From contig DXGQ01000046.1 in NCBI GenBank assembly GCA_019113845.1, positions 39,570 through 103,569 of the forward strand: a stretch of 64,000 bases of DNA. The letters run 5' to 3'. Shown here one piece after another: positions 8,814 to 18,167 of the stretch. The notes below the pieces were generated by a model. It was not told where the DNA came from and searched no databases. It was given only the letters and a program-made list of their open reading frames with translations. Source of the DNA: Candidatus Anaerobutyricum avicola. GTDB taxonomy: Bacteria; Bacillota; Clostridia; Lachnospirales; Lachnospiraceae. Positions within the stretch are counted from its first letter, which is position 1. Every line of letters begins with the position of its first letter. Made by a program: the position numbers and the translations under genes.

Positions 8814-10058
8814 TTATTTTTTCGCCGTGCTGTGCAGGGTCAGATGCCTTGGCAGACCACCGGCATAATAAGGAAGAATATTGCCCAGGATCAGTGGGCG
8901 GGCATACTCCAGATATTTCTCACTCACATAGGTACCGTCGTTGATGATCCAGTCCCGCGGTACTTTGCGCTCCACGTTGGCGATCTCGTGAATGTCATAT
9001 TTGTTGTAGGTGACGAGGTATGGCTCGCGGCTGACAACCTGGATGGTGACCATCATGCCGGTGTTGCCCTCCATGGCTGCCTGACAGGCGACGAAACCGA
9101 CAGCGGACGCCTCGTCCACGTCAATGCGGGACGCCATGTGGGTGGCGCAGCGCTGCAGAGTGGAAAACTCGATCGGGCGGGACTTAAGTCCGGTAGCTTC
9201 CGTCACTTTGTTTGCCAGATAGGAAGCACAGCCGGAAAGCTGTTTGTGTCCGAAAGCATCCACATAATCATTCATATTGCCGAGTTCACAGACAAAGCGC
9301 CCGTCCGGCAGACGGACTCCCTCGGAGACAGCGATGACAACAGAGCGCTTGGTCTCCGCCAGCTGTTTTACCTTCGTCATGAAACTGTCCATATCAAACG
9401 GAACTTCCGGCAGGTAGATCAGATCCGGGCCCTCACAGTCTGAGTCTTTGGAGAGCGCGGCGGCCGCTGTCAGCCAGCCGGCGTGGCGGCCCATGATCTC
9501 CACGATGCAAACCGTCGGTTTGGAGGCGCCAAAGCTGGCGTTATCGCGGATGATCTCTTTCATGGATGTGGCGATATACTTGGCGGCGGAGCCATAGCCA
9601 GGCGTGTGGTCCGTGAGCGGCAGGTCGTTGTCGATCGTTTTTGGAACGCCCATAAACTTCTGCGGCTTCTCTTTTTTGGCTGCGTAGTCGGACAGCATCT
9701 TGATGGTGTCCATGGAATCGTTTCCGCCGATATACAGAAAATACTCAATGTTGTACTTCTCCATGATCGCAAACATTTTGTCATAGATATCTTCATTCCC
9801 CTCGATCGGCGGCAGCTTATAGCGGCAGGAGCCAAGAAAGGCGGAAGGCGTTCTCTTTAATAAAGAGATATCTGCGTGACAGGTGATGTAATCATCCAGG
9901 TCGATGATATCTTCCTGTAAAAATCCCTCAATACCGTAATGCATTCCATACACCTTGCCGGCGCCGTACTTTTTCGCAGCCTGGATTACCCCGGCCAGAC
10001 TGGAATTGATCACGGCCGTAGGACCGCCGGACTGACCGACCAATACATTTCCCTTCAT
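8814..10058 (-). CDS. 6-phosphofructokinase, pyrophosphate-dependent type
   Basis: GQSGGPTAVINSS, GGNDSMDT, VPKTIDNDLP; PKTIDND/GGNDS favours the PPi-dependent subfamily; RBS at 10069-10074. Confidence 0.9.
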   Translation of the reverse strand: MKGNVLVGQSGGPTAVINSSLAGVIQAAKKYGAGKVYGMHYGIEGFLQEDIIDLDDYITCHADISLLKRTPSAFLGSCRYKLPPIEGNEDIYDKMFAIMEKYNIEYFLYIGGNDSMDTIKMLSDYAAKKEKPQKFMGVPKTIDNDLPLTDHTPGYGSAAKYIATSMKEIIRDNASFGASKPTVCIVEIMGRHAGWLTAAAALSKDSDCEGPDLIYLPEVPFDMDSFMTKVKQLAETKRSVVIAVSEGVRLPDGRFVCELGNMNDYVDAFGHKQLSGCASYLANKVTEATGLKSRPIEFSTLQRCATHMASRIDVDEASAVGFVACQAAMEGNTGMMVTIQVVSREPYLVTYNKYDIHEIANVERKVPRDWIINDGTYVSEKYLEYARPLILGNILPYYAGGLPRHLTLHSTAKK

Positions 10059-10297
10059 AAGTATGTAACCTCCTCTTTGTGCCTGAAAAATGCACAATTT
10101 TTTTCGATTATTATAACAGTTCTATGTGAAAGATGCAATTCTTTTGTCTGTTTACAGGGAAAAATGTACAGAAATCAAGAAAAAACAGCAAAGAATCTGC
10201 TGCATTTTATGGGGAAAGAGAAAAAATTGCAAAAATATTCAGTCTTTTAAGATGGGGAATAGTATGATAAAATAAGGCAGACTGCGAAAGAAGAGGG

Positions 10298-11104
10298 ATG
10301 ATTATGCCAACAACATACACACATTATGCGTATGGGCAGGATGTATACCGGATGCTCAGTCCGAAACTGCAAAGTAAGATCCGCCCATATATAAACTACT
10401 ACAATATCGGCGTACACGGGCCGGACATTTTATTTTATTACCGGTCCATTTCAAAAAATGCGGTGAATCAGTACGGTGTCAAAGTGCACGATGAGCCGAT
10501 GCGCTGCTTTCTCTGTCATGCATTTTCCGTGTTTAAAAGGCAGAGACGCAAAAGTGCCGCCTTTGCCTATCTGGCAGGATTTATGACACATTACATTCTC
10601 GACAGCACCTGCCATCCGTACATCCGGCAGCGGATGAAAGAGACAGGCATCAGCCATGCGGAGATGGAGACGGACTGGGATTACATGATGATGCAAAGAG
10701 ATTATAGAAATCCGCTTCATTATAAAGTGGCAAGGCATATCCGGACCGGGCTGGCCTACTCGTCAGTCATCGGGCCATATTATGATATCGATGCCCGCAA
10801 AGTAAGCGCGGGGCTCTGGTACATGAAGCTGATCTTAAACCATGTGTTCCACTCTCATTTTGGAGTAAAACGGACGGTCACGGCATTTTTGAATGAAAAC
10901 TTTCTGCCGGGGCTCAGCTTCCAGCATTATTTCCGGAAGAAGAAAATGAATCCGAAGAACAGGGAGAACTGCCGCGAGCTTTACAATCTCTACAAGGGAA
11001 GTCGAAAAGAATGTGCGCAGATGATCACAGAGCTGTACGAGGCACTTCAGAAGGATGACCGCTCCTTCTGTGAAAAAGAACGGTTTGAGCGGCTTTTTTC
11101 CTGA
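10298..11104 (+). CDS. Zinc-dependent phospholipase C family protein
   Basis: THYAYGQDVYRML...GVHGPDILFYY...GFMTHYILDSTCHPYI. Confidence 0.75.
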   Translation: MIMPTTYTHYAYGQDVYRMLSPKLQSKIRPYINYYNIGVHGPDILFYYRSISKNAVNQYGVKVHDEPMRCFLCHAFSVFKRQRRKSAAFAYLAGFMTHYILDSTCHPYIRQRMKETGISHAEMETDWDYMMMQRDYRNPLHYKVARHIRTGLAYSSVIGPYYDIDARKVSAGLWYMKLILNHVFHSHFGVKRTVTAFLNENFLPGLSFQHYFRKKKMNPKNRENCRELYNLYKGSRKECAQMITELYEALQKDDRSFCEKERFERLFS

Positions 11105-11234
11105 GCGTTCCCGGAATGTGGTGATCAGGGGACCGTCTGCTGTGCGTCGCGCACAGAGCGTGCGGTATGCCGGAGCGTGGATACGATAAGAATAAAAGAG
11201 ATAAAAATAAAAAAGAGAAACAAAAGAGGAGGAG

Positions 11235-12857
11235 ATGAACATGTCAGAAAGCCATATCAGAGGCGGACAAATGAAAAAGAAGGCGGCCATGATCCTGATG
11301 AGTATTTTTGCTCTGTGCCTGCTTCTGTCGGTGAAGGGGGAGGCGAAGGTACGCGCCCCGAAAATGCAGTGCCACGCCTATGTGGTGATGGATGCCGGCT
11401 CCGGGGAGATTCTTTTCGGCCAGGACGAAAATAAGATGATCTATCCGGCCAGCACGACGAAACTGATGACTGCCATCGTCTGCGTGGAGAATGGCGATGT
11501 CAACAAAAAGATCAGGACAACCGAAGAGATCATCAACGGAACGACCTACGGCACGTACTGTCTGGGACTGCCGGTTGGCGTGAAGTTTACCTTTACGGAC
11601 CTGCTCAACATCAGCCTTGTCTCTTCCGCCGCGGATGCGACAGATATGCTGGCGGCAGGAGTGTTCGGTTCCAAGGCAGCCTGTGTGGAAGCCATGAATG
11701 CCAAATGTGCGGAGCTCGGGCTGACGCAGACAAGCTTTGATAATCCGGTAGGCTCCGATATCGGCGCCGGATTTTACGGGACATATTCCACTGCGGCGGA
11801 GATGGCCAAGATCTGCCGCTACGCCATGACAGTTCCGATGATCCGTTCCGCGGTGGCAAAGTCACATTATGACGCCTCCAACGGAAAGGCAAGCTGCAAT
11901 ACGACGAACTGGTTCCTGCGGGGGATGGCGTCCTATGATGAAGACGCGTATGAGATCATCGGTTCCAAGTCCGGAACGACCAACGCGGCGGGCGATGTCT
12001 TTATCGCCACAGCGATGGATAAGGAAGGCCATGAGGTCATCTGTGCTTACTTTGGAAATGTGAGCAAGGCAAGTACCTTTTCTTCCATAAGAAAACTGTT
12101 CGACTACACATTTAAGAAATACAGAAATGGCAAGCTGCAGCTCAGCGCCAGCAATTACGATGTCCGCTGTTCCGGGGAACTGGGGAACGTTTACGACGAA
12201 TATGCGTCTCTCCAATGCTATCCATCCGGCAGAGACGGACAGTTCCATCCGAACCGGGCGATCACCAGAACAGAGCTTGCGACCATGCTGCGGGGTATAG
12301 ATAATCTGAATGGCAGCGCAGTGCTCGATGTGTTTGAAAAAGGCAACCGTACGGGTACCGTGACCGTGTCCCGCCTGGCTTCTCTCATCCAGGAACTGTA
12401 TCCGGATCATCTGACAGAGGAGGAGACGGAAAATGCCTTAAGAGGCTGCGCCGGCACAGAAGAACTCAGCGACGAGGAGAGAGAGGCATACGCTGCCTTT
12501 CTGAAAAACGGGCTGTCCAGCGATGATTCCTGCAAGAATGCCGCCCAGATCGTGACAAGAAAACAGGCGCTTCTCATCGCCGACAAACTCTCAGACTATC
12601 AGGTGGGCTACTTTGCAGCGCACCCGGAAGTGCTGACGGGTCAGATAAATGACGGGTATCTGCCATGGCAGGCAGCGTCTATGGCGGAAGGAACAGCGGC
12701 GGGGACGACCGCAGCAGAAGACGGGCAGACTGCCGGACAGGAAGCCTCGTATCCGGCCCTTTCCTATGGGAATACGGATACGCTGGCAGGACTGAATAAA
12801 AAATGGCTGGAATATCTGACAGATCAGATTGTGACAGCGGTACAGGAAGGAGTCTGA
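11235..12857 (+). CDS. D-alanyl-D-alanine carboxypeptidase (S11)
   Basis: YPASTTKLMTAIV, SAADATDML, SKSGTTNAAG motifs. Confidence 0.9.
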   Translation: MNMSESHIRGGQMKKKAAMILMSIFALCLLLSVKGEAKVRAPKMQCHAYVVMDAGSGEILFGQDENKMIYPASTTKLMTAIVCVENGDVNKKIRTTEEIINGTTYGTYCLGLPVGVKFTFTDLLNISLVSSAADATDMLAAGVFGSKAACVEAMNAKCAELGLTQTSFDNPVGSDIGAGFYGTYSTAAEMAKICRYAMTVPMIRSAVAKSHYDASNGKASCNTTNWFLRGMASYDEDAYEIIGSKSGTTNAAGDVFIATAMDKEGHEVICAYFGNVSKASTFSSIRKLFDYTFKKYRNGKLQLSASNYDVRCSGELGNVYDEYASLQCYPSGRDGQFHPNRAITRTELATMLRGIDNLNGSAVLDVFEKGNRTGTVTVSRLASLIQELYPDHLTEEETENALRGCAGTEELSDEEREAYAAFLKNGLSSDDSCKNAAQIVTRKQALLIADKLSDYQVGYFAAHPEVLTGQINDGYLPWQAASMAEGTAAGTTAAEDGQTAGQEASYPALSYGNTDTLAGLNKKWLEYLTDQIVTAVQEGV

Positions 12858-12862
12858 AGAGA

Positions 12863-13057
12863 ATGGGAAGAAAGTTATATAAGTCAGATCTTGACAGAAA
12901 GATATTTGGTGTGTGCGGAGGAATCGCCGATTATTTTGGCATCGATTCCACCATCGTGCGCCTGATCCTGGTCTTTATCACACTCTGGGGAATCCTGCCG
13001 GGGATTCTTCTCTATATCATCGCCGCATTGGTGATGCCGGACAGACCGGGATATTAA
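12863..13057 (+). CDS. PspC domain protein
   Basis: KLYKSDLDRKIFGVCGGIADYFGIDSTIVRLI. Confidence 0.9.
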   Translation: MGRKLYKSDLDRKIFGVCGGIADYFGIDSTIVRLILVFITLWGILPGILLYIIAALVMPDRPGY

Positions 13058-13119
13058 ACGGAAGACTCCGCTGGCAACGGAAGCTGCCGCGGTGGATGCA
13101 TATGCCATAAATATAAGAA

Positions 13120-13208
13120 AAAAGAAAACCGTCAGCCAAACAGAGGAACCCAGGCAGTCCGCAAAAAGCGGAAACTGCAGGGAAGCTCTTTGGCTGGCGG
13201 TTTTTGGT
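13120..13208. terminator. Stem-loop between convergent genes
   Basis: ccgtcagccaaa ... tttggctggcgg followed by TTTTTG. Confidence 0.55.
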
Positions 13209-13278
13209 CTGATATGTCTTTGTCAGCTTTTGTTCCTTGCTGGCCGCGCCGGAAAACGATTTCCGCTCCCGCGCCGTC

Positions 13279-14073
13279 TTATCCGATCGTATACCACGGC
13301 TCCTGTCTCGTATCGCACAGCGGGCGCAGCAATTTGTCGCGCAGAGCCTCCAGCGGACCTTCGGTGAAGGACTTGGCCTGAGCCGGACAGATCCGGATGC
13401 AGGCGCCGCAGCGGAGACAGATATCATTATTGATATCCCGCGGGTTACTGTCGCTGATGGCTTTCATCGGACAGACGCCGGCGCAGAGCATACAATAGAT
13501 ACAGTATTCATTGGTCTCCACATTGAACGGGAACTGTGTCATCGGCGGCTTCTCATATGGATAGCTGCCCGGAATATCCAGTTTCTTCATATCATAAAGG
13601 ACAGCGAGACGCAGCCGCTCCTTGATCTTATCTCCGAACTCCTTCACGACAGCCATGTCCTTTTCGTCCGGACGGCCGGCTGCCAGATCGCTCAGATAAG
13701 TGTGCTGGCAGACAAAAGAGGCTGCCGCCACCGGGGCAAAGCCGCGGCTGCCCAGTTCTTTATAAAGTTCCATGAGCGCATCGTCGACAGCCCTGTTTCC
13801 GTAGCAGGCTATCAGAACGACCGGAGTGCTGATGCCGCGGAAACGAGTCAGCACATCCGCGACCGGAGTCGGGATCCGTCCGCCGTAAACCGGCACACCG
13901 ATGATCAGAAGCTGATTTTCCGTAAACCGGAAGTGATTCTTCCGCATATCATAATCCGTCAGATTGATATTTTCCACCGGATACTCCTTAAAACACTCTC
14001 CGATGCCGGTCACGATCTTCTTCGTCGTATCCCCCGGGCTGAAATAAGCACAGTAAACCTTTGAAATCTTCAC
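13279..14073 (-). CDS. EFR1-type flavodoxin/ferredoxin protein (GTG start)
   Basis: Flavodoxin-like N-terminus plus two 4Fe-4S motifs (CIYCMLCAGVCP, CLRCGACIRICP); AGGAGG upstream. Confidence 0.88.
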   Translation of the reverse strand: MKISKVYCAYFSPGDTTKKIVTGIGECFKEYPVENINLTDYDMRKNHFRFTENQLLIIGVPVYGGRIPTPVADVLTRFRGISTPVVLIACYGNRAVDDALMELYKELGSRGFAPVAAASFVCQHTYLSDLAAGRPDEKDMAVVKEFGDKIKERLRLAVLYDMKKLDIPGSYPYEKPPMTQFPFNVETNEYCIYCMLCAGVCPMKAISDSNPRDINNDICLRCGACIRICPAQAKSFTEGPLEALRDKLLRPLCDTRQEPWYTIG

Positions 14074-14248
14074 AACATTTCCTCCTAACGTTTCCAGTTG
14101 CAAATGTCCTTTTATCGGTACAATTTTCTTTATTATAAAACGATTCGCAAGGATATTCAATGAGATTTTGTATTTAGTGAAAAACGTATTGGGTAACGTG
14201 GATGTATTTCTCTTTTTTCTGTTGCCGAATTAAAAAAAAGAAGTTATA

Positions 14249-14878
14249 ATGAAAAATAACATTGGAAAGAGGGGTAAATGTGAAGTGGAGCTTCTGCTGG
14301 AACAAATCAGTCAGATTACCCATGGTGTGGTTCTGAACCGGATAAAGCCGAAAGTACAGAGTGAAGGAATCGAATATCCGATCTTATCCATCAGCCAGCT
14401 GCTGGATGAGGAGAACGGTATCACGGATTATGAGGTTCCTTCTGTTTTTGTGGATAAGAAAAAGGTGGATAATCTGAATCTGGCGAAGGAGCACAGCATT
14501 GTGATCGGGCTGACGTCCTTTCACAGGGCGGCTGTGCTGGAAAAACAGCACGAAGGGAAGATCATCCCCTCCAATTTTGTGTCCATAGAGTTTCGGGATG
14601 GTATCATGGACCCGTATTATTTTGCATGGTATTTTAATGAGCATCCGGAGATCAGGCTGCAAAGAGACATCGCCATCCAGGGAAATTCCTCGGTCAAGGT
14701 GCTGTCCATCCACATGATACGGCAGCTGATGATCGAGTGTCCGGATCTGGCGACACAGATGTCCATCGGCAAGCTGTATTACTATCAGAAGAGAAAGCAG
14801 CTGCTTCTCATGGAGAGGATGAAGCTGGAGAAGTCCGTCCTCTCCGAGGAGATGATGCAGTATCTGAAAAAGCTGTGA
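14249..14878 (+). CDS. Type I restriction HsdS-like protein with a single target-recognition domain
   Basis: TRD-like fold signature (LSISQLLDEENG...IVIGLTSFHRAAVLEKQHEGKIIPSNFVSI...YFAWYFNEHPEI) and a C-terminal helix; 209 aa, half the size of a full HsdS. Confidence 0.7.
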   Translation: MKNNIGKRGKCEVELLLEQISQITHGVVLNRIKPKVQSEGIEYPILSISQLLDEENGITDYEVPSVFVDKKKVDNLNLAKEHSIVIGLTSFHRAAVLEKQHEGKIIPSNFVSIEFRDGIMDPYYFAWYFNEHPEIRLQRDIAIQGNSSVKVLSIHMIRQLMIECPDLATQMSIGKLYYYQKRKQLLLMERMKLEKSVLSEEMMQYLKKL

Positions 14879-14892
14879 GAAGGTGAAGAGGA

Positions 14893-16260
14893 ATGGATGA
14901 AAAACAACTGAATTATGAGTTCCTGTCGATTCCCGGGGAGAGTCATCCGGGACTGACATTTGAAGAGTACAGGGACGCCTGCGTTTTTCTTTTATTTTAC
15001 CATTACCTGTGCCTGCGTTTTGGCGATGAGCTGGAGGATTCCTATAAGCTTGGCGCGCTGGTGCGCATGGCTGTGCGGGGCAAACTGCAGATCCCGTCAT
15101 TTCTCCGGTTTATGGAGAGCGCGTCCTCTTTCATCCGGCTGGCGGGCGGCAGGTTTTCTCTGACGGATTTTTCTTTTTACCGGAGCCTGACAAAAATGCA
15201 GTCGACGGAGAAACAGAAAAGTTATGCGCGGTTTGTCCGCAAGCTGATCAAAAAAATGAATCTCTGGGACTGCGATGCGCTTCTTCTTGAAAAGTATCCT
15301 TTCTTATTTGAAAAGCTTCTGGAGACGTTTGCGGCGATGAAGAAGGAGACCAGCCTGTCGGAGGAGATGCGAAGCCTCTACCGGCTGTTTTTTTCACAGA
15401 CCTGCCCGTGTCCGGAGCGTGTGTTTGTGCCGGATTTTGAGTATGGGATGCTGTTTCATACGATGACCGGTCAGCCGGAGCGGACAGATTTTTCCGGCTG
15501 TGACAGCCATGAGGGATACCGGGAGATTGTGCGGATCGCAGGCTATATGCGGGGATTTTTGGAACGCTCCATGCATATGTATGGCAGAGAGGAGTGGGAG
15601 GAAGTCAGCGAAATGGCCGGTGGATTCGACAGTATCGGTATTTTTTTGCCGGAAGGCGTGGAGCCCGGCAGACTGATGGTTTCCAATACGCAGTCTCTGC
15701 GGATGATGGACCGGATCGGTTCCATCGCCAAGGGAGAACTGCCGTTTTTGCTGTCGGCCTACTCGGTATTGAGGGAGGGCGGTGTTCTGGCGGCGGTGCT
15801 TCCGGGAGCGCTTCTCTACCGGGAGGGAAAAGAGTCGCAGCTGCGCCGTTTTCTTGTGCAGGAACAAAATGCTCTTGATACGGTGATGCTTTTGCCGGAT
15901 CACATCCTGCAGGCAGCGGGACAGAAGGAGGTTCTTTTGCTCCTTCGGAAGAATCGTTCCCGGAAGGATGTCATGTTTTTTGACTGTTCGGAGATGGAGA
16001 GCTTCGGGGAGGAGCAGCTTGGCACGATTCAGCTCGCCTGGAAGGAAAGAAAGACGATTCCGGGATTTTGCAGCCGGGCAGAGCAGGCAGATCTGGAGAA
16101 AAATGAGTTTAATCTGAATTTTCCGCGCTATATCATAAAAAATGTAAAGATCACAAAGGTTGATATCGAAGCCCGGAAAAAGCGGATCGCGGAGATCGAC
16201 AGAGAGCTGGAAGAGATTGACAAACGAATTGCCATGTACAAAAGAGACCTGGAACTGTAA
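14893..16260 (+). CDS. HsdM-like (N6-adenine methyltransferase-like) protein, probably catalytically degenerate
   Basis: HsdM-like N-terminal helices, GELPFLLSAYSVLREGGVLAAVLPGALLYREGKESQLRRFLVQEQNALDTVMLLPDHIL and FNLNFPRYI plus C-terminal coiled coil; motif I and NPPF/Y not present. Confidence 0.75.
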   Translation: MDEKQLNYEFLSIPGESHPGLTFEEYRDACVFLLFYHYLCLRFGDELEDSYKLGALVRMAVRGKLQIPSFLRFMESASSFIRLAGGRFSLTDFSFYRSLTKMQSTEKQKSYARFVRKLIKKMNLWDCDALLLEKYPFLFEKLLETFAAMKKETSLSEEMRSLYRLFFSQTCPCPERVFVPDFEYGMLFHTMTGQPERTDFSGCDSHEGYREIVRIAGYMRGFLERSMHMYGREEWEEVSEMAGGFDSIGIFLPEGVEPGRLMVSNTQSLRMMDRIGSIAKGELPFLLSAYSVLREGGVLAAVLPGALLYREGKESQLRRFLVQEQNALDTVMLLPDHILQAAGQKEVLLLLRKNRSRKDVMFFDCSEMESFGEEQLGTIQLAWKERKTIPGFCSRAEQADLEKNEFNLNFPRYIIKNVKITKVDIEARKKRIAEIDRELEEIDKRIAMYKRDLEL

Positions 16261-16378
16261 TCCCGACAGATACGATATGTGTATGAGACAGAGAAAGACT
16301 GCCGGGTGGGCTTTACGGCAATGTCATTTGCCGGAAAAAGGTCAGTCATTCGATATATAAGACAGGAGAGTATCTCAG

Positions 16379-17176
16379 ATGAAGAAATGGAAATATGGGC
16401 TTTTGCTTCTCGCCGCGGCTCTGATGCTTTCGGGCTGTTCAAAGGAGGAAGAGCCTCAGACAGAGACGGAGCCGGAACGACCGGATTATTATGTGGGCGT
16501 GGAAGAAGGAAACGCGCCGTATTACGTACTCGACGCGGAAGGAAATGCGTCGGGATTTTACGTGGAACTTATGAACACTCTCGCGGAGCAGACCGGATTT
16601 ACCTATGAATTCCGGGCCATGAGCGCGGCAGAATACGCGGCGTATGCGGCTGTCAGTGAGGAAGGAGACAGTGATGCCGGAGAGGCGGACTGTGATTTCT
16701 TTTTGGGCACGCTGGCGCCGGAAGTGGGAGACGTCTCCACTTACGTGCAGTCAGAGCCGGTATATGAGACAGGGCTCTGCCTTCTGGTGAACAGAGGACA
16801 GGGAATCCGGGAAACAAAAGATTTGAGAAGTGTTTCGGTCGCCGCGAGAGCAGAGACGGAGGAGGAAAGATTTTCCCGGTACCTGTCGGCAAAATATCAC
16901 GCGGACACGGTTGTCTTTCAGGATGCGGCCGGTGTGATGTCCGATGTGGGGCAGGGATATTCGCAGGCGGTGGTGCTGGATGCGGGCAGCGCCGCTTCTG
17001 CCATGGGACAGAACGCAAACCTGAAGCTTCTGACGACCAGTGAAAAATATTTCAGCGTTCATCGGTTTACCGCATCTGCCGGACAGGGGATCCCGGAGGA
17101 GATCGCCGCCGGTCTTGCGCAGATTTCGGCCGACGGGACGCTGGGGGCGCTTTTGCAGCAGGCAGGGCTGCAATGA
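16379..17176 (+). CDS. Substrate-binding lipoprotein, family 3 solute-binding-like
   Basis: Lipobox LMLSGCS; PYYVLDAEGNASGFYVELMNTLAEQTGFTYEF. Confidence 0.7.
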   Translation: MKKWKYGLLLLAAALMLSGCSKEEEPQTETEPERPDYYVGVEEGNAPYYVLDAEGNASGFYVELMNTLAEQTGFTYEFRAMSAAEYAAYAAVSEEGDSDAGEADCDFFLGTLAPEVGDVSTYVQSEPVYETGLCLLVNRGQGIRETKDLRSVSVAARAETEEERFSRYLSAKYHADTVVFQDAAGVMSDVGQGYSQAVVLDAGSAASAMGQNANLKLLTTSEKYFSVHRFTASAGQGIPEEIAAGLAQISADGTLGALLQQAGLQ

Positions 17177-17185
17177 TACGGATAC

Positions 17186-17240
17186 TTTTGCGGCGTCGGT
17201 TTCTTTACAGAGAAACCGGCGCCCGGAGTATCTTTTTTTG
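17186..17240 (+). terminator. Probable terminator
   Basis: gcgtcggtttct-ttac-agagaaaccggcgc, T-run a short distance downstream. Confidence 0.55.
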
Positions 17241-17376
17241 TTTCCGGGGAAATTCCGCCGGAATTCCTCAGGATCCTTTCCTGTCTTCCGGGATAAATTT
17301 CACGAGAATGGTTATTTTAATGGTATAACGTGCAGAAGAAAGGAAAGGGTGTTTTCAGACATCGATCGGGATCATT

Positions 17377-18042
17377 ATGGATAATCAGGATAGAAAATTG
17401 TTGGAATTTGGGGAGCAGCTGCTGGAGGGAAATGAGAAAGGACATCGCATTTTGTTTTTGTCTGTCATCGGGGAGATCGAGGGGCATGAAATCCTGAATG
17501 AGAGGATGAAGACGACAAAGTATGAGCATCTGCTTCCGCTGCTGGCGAGGGCGCAGGATACCGCAGAGCTGGATGGCATCCTGCTTCTCATCAATACGGT
17601 GGGCGGAGACTGTTCCTGCGGTCTTGCGGCTGCGGAGATGATTGCGTCCATAGATAAACCGGTTGTCTCGCTCATCATCGGGGACAGCCATTCCATCGGG
17701 GTACCGCTCTCCGTGGCGTCCGACTATACGATCATCGCTCCGACGGCGACCATGCTCATTCATCCGGTCCGTCTGAGCGGCACCGTGATCGGAGCGCCGC
17801 AGACTTTTGAGTATTTTAAGCTGATCCAGGACAGGATTCTGAACTTTACCGCCGGACATTCCCGGGCCGGGAAGAAAGAGCTGGAAAAAATGATGATGAG
17901 AAAAGGGATGATGGCAAAAGATCTGGGTACGATCCTGGTGGGAGAGGAGGCGGTAAAAGCGGGACTGGCTGACCGGGTCGGTGGGATTGCTGATGCGTTT
18001 TCCTGGCTGCACGACGCCATTTCCAGGGAAAAAGGGGAATAA
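17377..18042 (+). CDS. tepA: ClpP/TepA-like serine peptidase
   Basis: ILLLINTVGGDCSCGLAAAEMI, GDSHSIGVPLSVASDY; adjacent to ftsK/spoIIIE as in Bacillus. Confidence 0.85.
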   Translation: MDNQDRKLLEFGEQLLEGNEKGHRILFLSVIGEIEGHEILNERMKTTKYEHLLPLLARAQDTAELDGILLLINTVGGDCSCGLAAAEMIASIDKPVVSLIIGDSHSIGVPLSVASDYTIIAPTATMLIHPVRLSGTVIGAPQTFEYFKLIQDRILNFTAGHSRAGKKELEKMMMRKGMMAKDLGTILVGEEAVKAGLADRVGGIADAFSWLHDAISREKGE

Positions 18043-18167
18043 AAAACTGTTATTTTCATAAAAAACGCGACTTTTTTTTTACTGACATTTATGGTATTAT
18101 CTATGATATAATGACGAAACTATGGAAAAGTATCCGATATCAGAATTAGAGAAAAGGGAGTTGGATT

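Noticed and set aside
13237-14064. 275 aa plus-strand ORF opposite the EFR1 ferredoxin gene
   Set aside because: Sense gene has two 4Fe-4S motifs and RBS; this is its shadow.
16379-17176. Solute-binding lipoprotein considered part of the HsdM/HsdS-like system
   Set aside because: Own start region and RBS, family 3 SBP features; adjacency alone is not enough, though co-occurrence could be tested.
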